64,000 nucleotides of DNA. It comes from Cruorifilaria tuberocauda (lineage: Eukaryota > Nematoda > Chromadorea > Rhabditida > Onchocercidae). Positions 1 through 13,930 of the stretch are shown here, piece by piece (positions within the stretch are counted from its first letter, which is position 1; every line of letters begins with the position of its first letter). Location: the NCBI GenBank assembly GCA_013365365.1, contig JABVXU010000012.1, forward strand, positions 62,001 through 126,000. Reading direction: 5' to 3'. The translations under genes were made by a program, and so were the position numbers. The notes beneath the pieces are model-generated. The model did no database searches. It was given only the letters and a program-made list of their open reading frames with translations, and had not been told where the DNA came from.

Positions 1-199
1 GCTTTTCTTCTGCTCCATCTGAACCTTACAGGAAAATTTATGAGCAAAATGATTACTGATAAAGAGAAATGTCGCGATCTTTTCAACGTATAGAATCATG
101 ATCAGACTCTTTAAAGAGGAAGAGTGCTACTTTCAGGTCGATCAAGACGGAATCACGTAAATACTGGATCAGTTTAGCCTAGTTCCCGGACGTCCGTCA

Positions 200-2280
200 A
201 TGACTTCCCCCTTCACATTTCCCCCTTCGGTATCATTTCCCATGGAAAGATTCAAATTTTTCATTCCACCATCTTACATCTTCCCGCCGCCGTTCCCACC
301 TCATTATTTTGGCAGCCCACTCTTTCGACCAATGCAATTCCCACAATTCAATCCTTTAAATATCCGTAAGTTATTCTTCCTTTCCTTTTTCGGAAGTATT
401 ATATATCATTTGAAATATGTAATATGAGTATTCCTTAAATGGTAAGTATTAATTATTTCAATTTAAACGTACTTCATTTAATTTTTCCCAAGTTTTCATA
501 ATTTTGATTCGTATAGTTCAATAGGAAGATTTGAATAAATGCAACATAAGCTAATAATTCATGCCTGTCATCATGCTTAAATTGTTAGCATAGTTGACTC
601 AAAATAGTCAAAAATATTGTGGAAGAAAGTTTAGCTAAAGAATCACACGATGGATTCAGATGATAGCGAATATTAGAAAAGCTGTGAAGTCAAGATGGAT
701 TAGACCAAAGAAGAGGAAGAGACATTTCAAGTGTCCTTCAAGTATTACTGTATGAGAATTACTATACTAATCGGAGTGGATTAGATCTTATCTGGCACTA
801 CTAAAGTATATGGAAATAATCGCCAGAATTGTCAATGTTATCAAGCAACATTTGTTTTATCACTATGTTCTGATATTATTCCTCACTAAAAATATTTAGG
901 GAGCGCTACCGTGATCACTTTTGAAAGTCAGTATATTAACTTAGCAAACAGTACTATGCTATCACATTGATATGCGTACTTAAATTTTATTATAATCTGT
1001 TACAAACGCGTGTCAATAAGCAGACGAATGTGAGAGTAATTGTTTTCATTATTAATGTTACTAATATCATTTTATGACTTTCTACATACATGATATATTA
1101 ATCTATATTTATAGTCATAATTTTTACTAATTATTACTGTAGGAACTGATCGAGATTTTGATTGTTAAACTTTTAGCTTTTAAACCTTTGACACCGCCTC
1201 CAACTTTACAATGTCCATCATGCAAAAGCATTTACCTGAATCCAAGCGATCTGATGATTCATATGGCGTGGCATCAACAACAATCACAGTTGCAACCTGT
1301 TGCATGTAGCAGTAGTAGTATCGATGCAAGCAGCAGTAGTAGTAGTACTAGTATCAGTGTCAGGAGTACTACGAAGAAAAGTAGCGCTAACCGGACGAAA
1401 ACAACCGGACCCGGTTCAATAAGTGGTAAAGGCGGTAATTCTGTACGACCGGCACGCGTTAGCACTTGCAAATGTTCCGTATGCGGAAAAACATTCACGA
1501 GACATTGGCTACTTCAGGGACATATGAGAACACACAGTAAGTTCTTGAATTAAATTTAATGAGCTGCATGAGCCTCTTGCAAATCATTCAGGTAATTCAT
1601 GGCTTGGAAAGAATTCTACGACTTTTCTTCCTTTCATAGTATAATTGAATGTAAGATTTAAGACTGAAGTGAAATATCATTTCTATTACTCAAATTATTG
1701 AGTTTCTTCCCACAATTTAATTATGTTAAATTTCAACTTATGAAATTGTATTTTGCTATAATTAATTAAAATGATACATATCCGAAGGTTAATTTCATTA
1801 TAGCCGGTGAAAAGCCATTTCAATGTCCGGTGTGTAATAAAGCATTTGCAGACAAAAGTAATCTTCGAGCTCATGTACAAACACACAGTGGTAAGAAGCG
1901 CTCCTTTGGAATTTCGTCTTTATGCAAATTATCTTTCTTACTTGCTGAAAAACTGAAATAACATTAGAAATAATGGTTTATGATTACCAATAGAATTAAT
2001 GGTTTATGATTAACCTTATTATTGATTACAGTATTAGTTCAATGCATTTTATTATTTCAATCTTATAAACTTACCTCAATACTTGTTGAGTCGTAAACAT
2101 TTGTGGAAATCTGCAGTATTTTGGTATTACTAAAAATTACTTTATGCTTATCTCATTACAGGTGTTAAACCATATATCTGCCAACGCTGTGGGAAACGTT
2201 TTGCGTTAAAAAGTTACTTATCAAAGCATGAAGAATCTACATGTATACGATCTATCATTAAATTAAGGAAAAATTCCTAG
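200..2280 (+). CDS. Snail/Scratch-family C2H2 zinc-finger transcription factor (5' end uncertain)
   Basis: Likely a nuclear DNA-binding repressor of the Snail superfamily, which binds E-box DNA. Exons: 200-365, 1177-1536, 1804-1890 and 2162-2280; all three introns are phase 1, with acceptors TTTTAG, ATTATAG and TTACAG, giving 243 codons from the ATG at 200. The N-terminus is rich in Pro and Phe. Four zinc fingers follow: CPSC...[26 protein letters not shown] split by an intron, [17 protein letters not shown], and a last C2HC finger ([17 protein letters not shown] ending EESTC). WLLQGH, the [11 protein letters not shown] finger and the C2HC last finger are Snail-superfamily hallmarks; FALKSYL is closer to Scratch (worm ces-1/scrt-1) than to Snail. 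A Ser-rich run separates fingers 1 and 2. An acceptor-like TTTAG at 173-177 keeps the frame open, so exon 200-365 may be internal and a SNAG-type N-terminus may lie outside the window. Confidence 0.92.
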
Positions 2281-3968
2281 CCTCGCCGTAAATTAGTATT
2301 ACTTTCTTTTTTTTCGGTTAATTTTCTAAATGTTAATAATGCATTGTAAGATAAGTTAATTTAATTAAGTTGTAAATGTCTCACATGTATTTCATAGAAT
2401 GTTTTACGTGTAAGTTTTCTCTAGTCCATTTTGGCTACGTGTAAACTGATCATCAATTTGGACTGTGATACTTGCAGCAGTCAATTTTACATATGCAAAA
2501 GCATATGTTTTTGCAACTTCATCTTTTTCTTTCTTCTCTTTGCAAAATCGATTTTACTACCAAATTGAACAATTGTTTTAAATTTTAAACAAATAAAAAA
2601 AATTCCCTCAGTGCATTTTTTTCTTTTTCTTTTGGTTGTCTATCTGATAAAATTGAGATTTTCCGTGTTTTCCCTTTTCCTGGCGAAAATTAATGCTTTC
2701 ATAATTGTTGCCAAAAAATATCATTACGCTAATCATTTCTCTTTTTTCCAAAAAAGAAACTTTCAGGAAAAGAAATCAATAAACTGTGAGGATTTCTTAA
2801 TTCTTTATTTTCCTGATATATCTTTCCGGAATAATTGAATATATTCATCCGCTTACTGCTATCTCTTTATTAATATTTCGAAAAAGGAAAAGAGAAAGAC
2901 GATTGTAGTAATGAAGCTTTTTTGTCAGAGTATCTTCCATCGATGTTACAACTGTACCGGTATTTGTTTAATAATAACAATTTAAATCTTGAATTTTAAT
3001 AAATTCTTTGTTCATTTAAATATAGCTGATAAATTAAACATTTATAATTAATTCAACAAGTGATAAACTTCCTGCTCGAAAGGCGAGGTGATAACAACAA
3101 CAATGTATCACTCATGTTGTGCAATCAAAGGATTAAAGTTTGATTGGATCATCATTGATCACAGTATTGCGGGAAGTATGTTCGGTTATTAATTAACTGC
3201 CGGGATTAAGTTTAGTTCAGTATGATGGAACCAAGAAGGAATCAAATAATCTTAGATCTATTTCAGAATAGTGGAATTTGTCATGCATAGTTCTTGTATG
3301 TGTTGATCAGTTATTTCAGTCTATCTATTAGTCACAAAATGATATGAAATAGACTAAATCGTTAACTATTTTTGGAGAATTTTAACAAAAATAAGAAATG
3401 TGAAATGTTTTAACCAACTTAAACTTTCGCAGTATGAATAGAGTATTCAAATTTCAAAGATGTATTTTATTAATTACTCCCAAGTTCATTCTTCCTAAAT
3501 TTGTAGTTTGTGAAAAGTATTTTTAAAAAGTCTGCAGAAAATCATTTTTCTAGGAAAGTAATACTTCTTTTCAATAATTTGCACATAATACATAAACATG
3601 GAAAATGGTAGAAAAAAACATCAAAATTGAAAGCATTCACTGGATGAGGTAGAATTTTGATAACTAAAACAACAATTTCATGAGAAATGCCTAAAGAAAT
3701 ATTCCAATTCGCAGCGATTATTAATAAACGAATTTTGATTTCTCATTTATCTTCCAATTTACAGAATCCATTTTCAACTTGAAATGACGAAAACAAAAAT
3801 AATTGAATTAATCAACTTATATATTTCGAAAAAAAATCTTTTTAAACTAAATTGCAATGATTCGTTTGATATTATCTTTCAAAAACTACGAAATAACATT
3901 CGAAATTTAAACATCGGAACAGTGGGATTTAATTGCAGTAAACTATTTTTTTGCTTGCTTCAAGTTAT
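2281..3968. other. Convergent intergenic region, no gene supported
   Basis: Lies between the 3' ends of the zinc-finger gene (+) and the BPI/LBP-like gene (-). It holds both 3' UTRs and AT-rich sequence. Short open frames at 2611-2838 and 3784-3972 are AT-driven, with no recognisable domain or splice partners. Confidence 0.6.
2592..2597 (+). promoter_or_regulatory. Candidate polyadenylation signal AATAAA for the zinc-finger gene
   Basis: Canonical AATAAA hexamer about 310 bases after the stop codon at 2278-2280, followed by an A-rich stretch. It is the first full hexamer I noticed downstream. In this AT-rich DNA the hexamer occurs by chance, so this is only a candidate. Confidence 0.3.
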
Positions 3969-6900
3969 TTAATTGTAATAGGGACATCCAACAAACCTTC
4001 GGTAAGGTGCAAGGTTTGTTAATGATGGAATATTAGCATCGGTGGAAATGAATAATGCATGTTCGATTATTTGGAAGTGAATATTATGCAATTGAATCGG
4101 CAAACCTAATTGTGGCATAATCATTGGAATTCCAGATGCTAACTTTTTATTTATTGCCTGAAAAAGAAGAGAAAATCAAACGAGTCTAATCCTCTTTGTA
4201 TCAAATTTCGATTATTATTTGATATTCCTTGAAACCGTTATTCTCCCCTTTGACCTTTCCTTCTTTTACACTCCATTCATCAGTAAAAAGATTCCTCGAA
4301 TGGCTACTCATTGAAGCAATAGCTGTGGAACGCTTACCCTTGTAATGATTCCTCGGGCCAAATCAGAGAGATTAGTGAATGCATCGTCAGGAAGACCGAA
4401 CGTTTTATCGATGTCAGTAAATTCCATCCGTTGAATTTGCGCTTTGCTGACAATTCGATTGCCCGTGAGTTGAACTGTGATTGCTGACATTGTCGTAATT
4501 TGGATATGACCAACTTCTGTAGTGGTACCTTCCAGAAAAATCAGGCCATCTACTATAAATTCTATTATGACAGTGCCTGAAATACTATCCAAATTTATTT
4601 TGAGTGATTCAGAACCTCTAAAATTTCAAACAATTTTTCAATACAAAATTTAAATGTGCCATTGTGTTATGCTATATCTTTGCAATGTTGGAAATACATA
4701 AAGTCTAAAGTGAAGAAATTTTTTGACTAAATTTTTAAAAATTACCTCCATTGGCAGCTTGAAACTGTACGGATGGTGCCCGGTTTGTTTTGATTATAAT
4801 GTAAACTCGTTTTCCGGGATATTTTTCACGAATGTCCGGTGCAATATCACCCAAACATATACCAAAATTTAAGAAAGTATCCATTGATGTACGACGTTTC
4901 TTACGATCATGTTGCGAATCCGTTTCGTTCAAACTCTTATCGTCTGTTTCATCCTGAATTTCTTTCATAAATACGTCTATAACGGTTAAATATAAAATTT
5001 TAAAAAAATCATGCGAATCTCTTTCTTACCTTAAGTGTCAAGCTTTTTAACTTTTGTTTATTACATTGAAATTTTTTGCTTAATTTTAAATAACTTTCAA
5101 ATTAATTGCTTTTACTAATTTTATTTCACCTATTAATTGAATCTCTTATGATAATTTCCATTTAATTTATACATTCTGTGAATTAACTTTGAATCACTTA
5201 CTCACTTTTTAAATTATACTAAAAATTATTCCATTCATTGACACATTGCTCTCACAAACCTTATTATCTTGCAATTCGAGACTCAATTCAAAATCGACAT
5301 CATCCGTTGCGCATGTTAAATTTAACAAATCACCGACAACTGGTATCTCGGGTCCGATTCGAAATGTGAAAATGCCTTTTCTAAAAGATTCACTTTGATA
5401 TTCTTTCTTTGTTTATTAAAAAGGTAATTTGTATTTTATTTAATTTCAAATAAGCATTTTAAGTACAGCATATTTCGTTTCGTATAAATAAAGCTTCTTT
5501 TGCTTTCTTTTCCAGTCAAAAAATAGTTTTACAAATTTTATTGAAAAGAAATGAAAGTTAATAAATTTTTTATTACCAATAGAAATATATTAAAGTATAC
5601 ATTACGCATCGTTCTGTCATCACAATCAAATAAATCTATTGTCATTTAATCATCAATTTCTATCAGAACTACGCTTATCAGTTCATATAGGAAAATATTC
5701 GAATGAAATGTCAAACCTATGCAACTGATAGAGTAATGTATTGAACGTATAATCACTGACAAGAAGATCAAGCATTTTTCCACTATCTGGTACCGGATAT
5801 TGCAGTATAGGAGGCGCAAAAGGTGTTCCACCTTGTGCATTTGGGCTAAATTCTCCTACGAAATTGAAAGTCAAGTCAGAATTTGTCGTCGTCGAGCCCA
5901 ACAAATAAGTTGATAGAATCAAGTCCGAAGCACATATCTGAATTCACAAGATTGCCGTAAAAAGCACTGAGATTGTCGGTAGAATTAGCATATTTCACCG
6001 CTTATCATATTTCTTAGTACAATTATATCCTAGTTTCATCGAAATAAAGATATTTTGATTAAATTTTACTTTTCGCAAATTTTGCCGAGGTTTCTCAAAT
6101 TATTTTGCATTCATTTAAGTTACTTATTTTCTCAAAACAGTAAAGTTAATTTAATCAGTAAAGTTCACGACATACTCCAATGTGGTCCGTAATAGCTTCA
6201 GCGTAATGAGATATTATCTCATTTTTCTCATAATCGCAATTAGCACATTGTTCCAATATGTTGTTATTGTTGTTGTTTACATATGCCAATCTAATCTGTA
6301 ATTATCGTTTATTTCATCACAATTTCCGCTAAACACAATTATTTCCTCATGCATTTACTGTATTCTTTCATTTCACTTACATTTCTTTTCGTCCTTTCCA
6401 ATTTCCTATCCTGCCGAATTTTCTTCACCTTTTGAGGTGATTTCTTTGTCATTTCCATAGGAATGGATGATTTCCGATCATTTGTCTCTTTTAAAGGAAC
6501 AATATCCGGTAATGTTTTATTTATTAAACGTTCCGATTTTACTGACGGTTTATTGCTACCAATCACTTTGCCTTCCGGACTGGCTATATTTGGTACACCA
6601 CCTGTGTATTTAAATTTCTTATTGGCCAGTGATATATTGTTGGCATAATATCGTTTGCAAATATCGGAATAACACTGAAATGATCAATTTGATTTGGATT
6701 AATTATATTGCGCAAATAAATAAATAAAAGGAAAAATATGTCAAATTAATGAGTACAGGTTATTTAGCAATTTCTTTTTAATTTGACCAATGGTTAATGA
6801 TTACTTGGCTATTTTCTAAAATATTCCAACAGATTCCCACACATTAGCTAACTTACATTAATGCATACATTTATTAATATTTAATAATCAATAATACTAC

Positions 6901-9624
6901 ATGCAGATCGATTAAAATGAAATATATTTAAATAATTAATGCCTCAGAAGTTTCTATATACATTAAAATTATCCGAGCTCAGATAAAGTTGCTTTTCCGA
7001 AATACTGGTGCAAAAATCTGTTCGGAATTTAATTCAAACCAGGCCTCAAATTCGATATTATCAGTACTATCAAAAGATGAAAAACAAACTGTACTTACAT
7101 ATTCCGCTAACTTCTTTGGTTTGCTGATCAAGGAAGAAGCGTATGAAATTATCTGAGTAATTGAGATCCTTTGTGGTATATTAACTAGTCGAGAATTCAC
7201 TTGTTCATTAAGTATAGGTGATATCATGTTGCAAAACTTATCAGGTAGTGTTGTATAAGCTTCTGATATAATTTTGCTCTAAAGATTTTCAAACGAAAAA
7301 TGATAGAACTTAAAAAAAGAAGTTTTATTGTCTATTATTGATAAGTTAAAAGGAATTTTGATTATTACAAGAAAAATTTTATAATTTTAAAAATATTGCC
7401 GATGTGATAAGACACTTAAAAATTTGATAATTAAATTTCGACAAGTCAGTTTATGAAATAAGTAAAGCGAACAAGTTTTCCTGTTGTTATATTTACACAG
7501 TAATTGTTTTATATCATTCATTCGATATTTTTTGATAATATGTTCCTAACATATCTTATATTAAATATATAATTACAAATACTTATCACAGTTAATTTAA
7601 ATTAAAAAATTCCAAAATTACTGTTTAATGTTAAATTATATATTTATTTCAATTGGAAAGGAATGAATTACTCTAAAATTATTATTGATAATTTCACCAA
7701 TTAGGCCACCATTAATAATATACATATTTAAATATCCAAGCATTAAAGAACATTTAGTCATACGAATGTAAATAGCGCCACTGTAAGGATTCCGTTCAAT
7801 TGCTAATCGAAGTGATATCGATATCTGCAAAAAGCTATTCATTAAATTTTTTCAACCTTTCCTGCAATTTGATAATAGAGAGAAAGAAAAAAAACCTGTT
7901 TAGCATCAATACATATCGTTCCACAAAGTGGTAAAGGTAAAAGAACAACGACTTGTCCGCCAAGTTGTCCACTCAAACTGAAATTTCATTAACAATGAAT
8001 TTCAATTAATTTTTGGAAAGGCCAAAACATTAATTAGCAAAATTAGTAAAATTGTAAAACTAAATTTGGTATAAGAGTTCCTTAAAAGTTAAATACATGA
8101 AAAATGAAATATTGAAACTTAAATTTAATTTTACAGCTGCGAATTTCACTAAATTAAGGCTTTGACGAATTAGTCTTGGAAAATGAATGGTAGATTAAAT
8201 TAAAATGCAGTATTTATCATATTGTATTTTGTCACAATTTGGGCTATATCTTTTGTAATCTGATTAATAAAGGAATGGCAAAAACTCTTTCGTAATAAGC
8301 CTAAGCATAAATTGAAAATATTAAAATTTGAACGAAGAATGATTAAAAGTTTGAACAGTCATGAAGAAGAATACGATACCTAAGATCAAAATTTCGAACA
8401 CTCAGTGCGATTTCATTATGTGATATTGGAAACAATGAGATATGTTGAGGACACTGATAATTTGTTATGAGTATATTTGTAAGGTATACACATCCATTAA
8501 CCTAAAAAACTTCTTGCAAAGTATTTATTTCAATGAATCGAGACTATTAGAAAATCTTATCAAAGACAATGAAAGTAAGTACGTAACGTTGAAATTTTGT
8601 TTTAAGTCATAACTAAGGAGAGAAATGATATCAAAATTAGATTAATCAAAACATTCATATAAGTTTATTTAAAATTATAATTTATCTTAATTTGAAAAAA
8701 TACAATTGATTTATTGCCAAATTAATTTGAAGAAATCATTCCAATTAAAAATCTACAATGAAGCAAATTTAAATTTAATTACTATAAATATATATTTAGT
8801 TGCAACGTAAATTAATTTTGTCGAAATTTTGGATCAAATTAAAAGAAGAAATGAATTGCCATACTTCCGGTAGGCATTGAGAGAACGGTGGTATTTGAAT
8901 ATTCCGTGCTTGTTGATTCAATATTTGCGCAATCATTGAACTGCCATACCGGAACGCATTCCTGTTAAATCGTATTTTGAAACCCGGATAGCCAATGTGT
9001 CCGTAGTATAGCAAAGCCGGATTGAAGTCAAATCTATAAAGATGATGAAGAAAATTTGTTGGAAAAGAGTAAATATTACTTATATTAATTTTTACTCACA
9101 GACTATTGCTGAAACTGCAACTTGAATATCTCTTTAGCTTATTTTAGGTTAAGAAAATGATTATGAAAGTTCTGAGACAATACTTTTTTATTTTCAAAAT
9201 TTAAGAAAAACTGTTTTAAAAATTCATAGAAAGCTAATAGCTTACCCCCTTAAAGCTTTGGTATTGCTTACATAATTTTCGCATTCCGTAAATGGCCTGC
9301 CGGGGGAATTCTGTCGTAGTATAACATTGGTAATCACCGGATGTGATGAAAATATTGCCAAAATTACCGATAACTGAAATGTTCTCTGAAGGAAATCTTG
9401 TTGCTCGAACAGTTGAAAAAGAAATTGGAGAGAGTTCAGGAAAAGAAAGGGAAAAGAAATAAACCAACACTTTAAGAAATGATCAAGTCTCGATTTGATT
9501 TATATATTATTATTAGCTTATTTTTGGACTTCATCTAATTTGGTAACAAACAGCAAAAAGTGGTAAAGATAAACACTTATTTCCGGTTTCAATTAATTCA
9601 GGGAACGCTTACCAAAACATTCAT
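3969..9624 (-). CDS. Secreted BPI/LBP-like lipid-binding protein (worm NRF-5 type) with charged insertions
   Basis: Fourteen exons, read from the high end: 9613-9624, 9246-9373, 8865-9033, 8380-8501, 7896-7977, 7672-7824, 7099-7278, 6381-6674, 6176-6295, 5717-5937, 5256-5380, 4746-4976, 4338-4615, 3969-4157; total 2304 nt, 767 aa. The N-terminus MNVLLSVILAIFSSHPVIT is a signal peptide split by the first intron. YPGFKIRFNRNAFRYGSS matches the opening of the BPI/LBP fold; this family binds amphipathic lipids in two tandem barrel domains. Cys196 (MTKCS) and Cys238 (KFCNM) sit where the family disulphide lies. The second domain shows LTFNFVGEF, SDYTFNTLLYQLHR, FTFRIGPEIP and the end LASGIPMIMPQLGLPIQL. 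Vertebrate members are about 450-500 aa; the extra length comes from basic and acidic insertions at about residues 283-385 and 530-580. The acceptor of exon 5256-5380 could also lie slightly upstream in frame. Confidence 0.9.
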
Positions 9625-12600
9625 AACTCATACGTTACTTATTGTTGATTTCAAACGGCAATATTTTCCTGTAAAACGATAAATTTAAAAGGTTTCATTT
9701 AAGAAAAACTTTATTCGTATTTTCTTTCAACACGAATTTAGTAAATCTAATCTTTTAAAGTTTTTTTGAATGAAATAAAACGAAATTTATTTACAATAAT
9801 AATAATAAACCTGTGAAAAATAAGAAGAAAAAGGAAGCAGTGATAACAGTGATAATGATAGGTAAGAGATATTCCTAAGGTCGATGGATGGAACCGGTCT
9901 TAGATGTCAGGCTGTGATGTGACAATATGTTTTACCATTTAACCTACTAATAATATATCAAATGTTTACTTGGGAAGAGGAATGGAAAGGGAGAGAATGA
10001 TTAATATTGAATAAATCGTAATTATTATTCTGATTAAATAATTTCAAAATATAATTTGTTTCATTTCATAATTATTCTACAGATGTCTCGACATCAAATG
10101 TAAATTAAAATTCAAATTGAATGATATCTTGAAATTTGAAATGAAATAATTTATCTCTATTTTAGTATTCTTCCCTCAATGATTAGGAGTTCTTTAGACT
10201 TAGAAATCAAAATTTGAGTGTTTAACTATATATAATAAATAGAATTGATCAATTGATTTCATCAAACCAAATCATCTGATTGGTGAATCTTTTAGTGTTT
10301 CATTGAGAATTTAACCAAAAATATTCCTCAAAATGATTTATTTGCCGTTTCGGAAACATTCAATTCTTCGACAAATATAAATATTGCAACGATCGAAATG
10401 AGATCATTGAGCCGACCGTTGATGAACCGGAAAAAGACGAAATGGATGAATCAACTAGTCGGATAAAAAAACCAGTAAACTTCAGAAATGCTAACGATCA
10501 ATAATTACCTATTTGCATAAATTATGGTTAAATTGCTTTCTTCTTTGGTTTGCCTCCTTTGGTTATGTTCACTGCCCATTCCTTTTCTTCCTTAACTCGG
10601 GAAACGAGTTTTCAACGTTGCAATATAGGTTGTCAGCAGAAGATAATGATAATTTTATCTGATACAATTTTGAAAGGGTAAATTCAAGGATAATTAGAAA
10701 ATATTCGCTTTCATTTATTCTAAAAGAATTGATCAACTGCTATCGATTGACTTTGATTAACTTTAATTTTCCTCTTTTAGCGATCTCAAACATGAAAAAG
10801 TAAAATTATGATCCTTCTTTTCATGAATAGCAGTAATTTTTAATGTGGGCTTTTTCAAACAAATTTTTACAATATATAAGGAATAAGCTACTGTTAAATC
10901 ATATCCATGATACAGGAAATTCGAAACTGGTTTTTTTGGCTTAAAGGTTTTTCAAAAAGAAAGCAGCGCTCGAATTTATATTAATAAAAACAGTTCAATA
11001 ATCATGATTTTATAAGAGGAATGATTGAAATGCGAAATTTTGACCCTATGGCATTATATTTTTGTAAAATATATTTCCTCCACTTACTCATTGAATTAAC
11101 ACTTGAATTTATCTGTTTATTATAATTTACTAACCATAATAATAGTTAAAATATAATACCGATATAATAAAATGAGTTATTTAATTACAAGAAATGGAAT
11201 TGATTAGTAAGTTAAATAAACAGATAGATGAATAGAATTATAATAAAAATTGCAAATCCTGCTGGAATAAATTTTGAATCAGTTACTATTTTAAATATGG
11301 TTTTATATGAATTATTATTGTTTTACATTTAAGAAAGAGATCTGAACAAATTATCATCTTTTAAGTTCCTGTATGCATATGTGTGTATCACAAACATTTC
11401 GAAATTTACAAAATGAATATTTATTTATTCCGGATAATGCTAAGAGTGTTATGAAACTAGAAAAAGATAGCATTTCAAATAACTTATAGGAATGAAAAAT
11501 AATTTTTTAGCATAAATCTGTAAGTTAATTTTGGTTTATTAAAATTTGGAAGGAAAGGAAGTAGTAACTAAATGCAAATATCTGTTGAATCGGAAATATG
11601 CATGCAATTTTAAAAAATCTCTTATTAAGTTTATCATTAAATGAAAAAAGTCAATAAAATAATTAATTCCAGCACTATATGTTTGCATAAATTAGATGAT
11701 AAAGTTGATGATAGAAATTTTCACTGATTTGGTTGTTAGCAAATGATTGTTATTAAGCTGCTCGCTTTCAAAGGTTGGAGAGAAAGCAGAGATAAAGTTG
11801 CTGCATGAAAGAAAGAGTGAAACCATCTGAAAGATTAGAAAGAAATTGTAGAAAGATGCGCTATTTGTTTGCAGTGGAAATTCCAACTTGACAGAATTCA
11901 CCGGGATGTATGGGGGAAGAGCAGAAGAAGGAAAAGAAACCTTCCGCCTTCACCCGGTTGTCCCCTTTCAACGTACCCAATTTCCCCATAGGTTTTCCCG
12001 TCGTTCATCCCAAAACAGACAAGGTCATTTCAATCCAATTTATATTACAACAACTCAGACAATCTTTCTTCTTTTCCCCGATCCTTTCTCCATTTTATGC
12101 ATTGAAATTAATTCTATATCATTCATTATCAGAGAGGGGAAGAGCAGCACTAGCCTTATCCCATGATAATCAGTCATTTACATTACGTGACTTTTGCTCG
12201 TTTCCATTGTACCACTTCAACTTCCTTCATACTTTTGTTTAAAAAGAGAAATCTTTCATTCACTAAATCAATCAGTGAAATTTTTTAACATTCATTTCAG
12301 TTTTCTTCCTCTGAGTTTTCAACTTTTAAAGTAATAGAAATTTCTCACTCCTTCACTTTATCATTTCCGTCGAAATTCACGGGTTACTTATTTAGAATTT
12401 TTCCTATTAACAAAGAATTGAATCATTTTCAATATCTGCCAACCTTCTATTTTACTTATTATCAGCACACTGCTTGTTGATCGTCCCACGTTGGCATTAC
12501 TTATGCTTTATTTAAATATTATTCAATTTTATTTAATTTCTCTTCTTTTTATCAGCTATTATTCATGATTTATTTATCTGTTAATAATTCATTTTCCATT

Positions 12601-13930
12601 TGCAAATTACAGCGGTTCGTCTCCATTCCGGCAATGATAATTGTCTCAAACCATGCTCATTTGAAATGACATTGAACCTCAATAAAAATTAAATTTTGAA
12701 TCGTTCTTAATTTTACAATTGCAATGATAATAATAGTAAAAAAATCATCAGTGAAAATGATAATTACTGAAAGAAACCTAGCACACAGGTAAAATTCCAT
12801 CTTATCAGCTGTAAACAAAAAATCTCCAACACATTTACCATTTAGTACTTCATTTCGCAACTTTCTATTTAAAATTATTTCACTTCACAGTTTTCAATAT
12901 CAAATTAGTGAAATATCCACTGATCATAAACAGTTCATTTTAATTAAGTTAATAAACAGAAGATATAAATTGAAAAAATCCACTGCCTTTTTGACATTTC
13001 CGGTTGAACAATTTGTATCAATATCTAAAATACTTCAATTCCGAATGATATCATTTTTGGAAAGCTTAAGTTTGGTCAATCTGAAATATCCATCTTTGCA
13101 TCTTAGTCTCTTATCATGTTAGATCGAAATATATTAACTCAATAATTTCTAAAATCTATTGGATTTATCTATCAGCAATCTTACTTTAAGAACTTATGGA
13201 TTATCAGTTAACCAAGAAGCTTTTAACTTCTCTTCTGATCGACGAACTGCTTCTTTTTAAACTTAATATCAGTGATTCGACTAACATATATAAAGACATA
13301 TAACAGTGTTATAGTGAAAAGCAATGACAAAACTCGTTCCTTCTCTGCACCGATCATTTCCTACGGTTCAGATTTAACGCCCCCTCTCTACATTTGAAAT
13401 CAACCATGACATTGCTGAATTCACGGAAACTTTCCCGAAAAGCACAAGCACTTGTAGACAAAGTCTAATTGGTTACTTCGGTTCCTTGAAAAAAAAGAGA
13501 AAAAGCAAATTGTTGAAACTTATAATTTATTTTGAAGACATTTAAACTTACTTTTTGGAAAATATCGAATTAATAAATAGAAAAAAGATTTATTGGCATA
13601 TATGAATATATAATAATGTTACAAGCACTTGAAAAAAGTGATGAAATGTCTAACCAGAATACAACCTCTTATAAAATAAACAATATCACCTACTTATTTC
13701 AGTCAATATTAAAATTAAAATTTCATGCGGAAAAGAAAAAATAGAAAAAGATATACTTCAAAAATATCACATCATTAATTCATTGTTGCACATCATTGGA
13801 TTAACTGATTTCAAGCATTAAGATTTGAATTTTCGGAAGAATTTTGTTACTGCTCTTCGAATTGTATTCAAATGAAATAATATAGTTTTCAAACGAATAA
13901 AATACTAAAAGGGATAAAATTATTTGCGAA
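9625..13930. other. Intergenic region between helicase 3' end and BPI/LBP-like start
   Basis: About 4.3 kb, expected to contain the helicase 3' UTR and the promoter of the BPI/LBP-like gene. Mostly AT-rich. A GC-richer block at about 11890-12240 has two overlapping plus-strand open frames (11888-12166, 11910-12242) with no domain I recognise and no convincing splice sites. I see no RNA gene here. Confidence 0.5.

Noticed and set aside
6979..7098. Open frame continuing past the donor of BPI/LBP exon 7099-7278
   Set aside because: The GTAAGT donor at 7098 is excellent, and the next exon (6381-6674) joins in phase; the extension runs into a stop and has no family similarity.
11888..12242. Two overlapping plus-strand frames of 92 and 110 codons
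   Set aside because: No domain, no convincing splice sites, and both frames are open over the same GC-richer patch, so neither is favoured.
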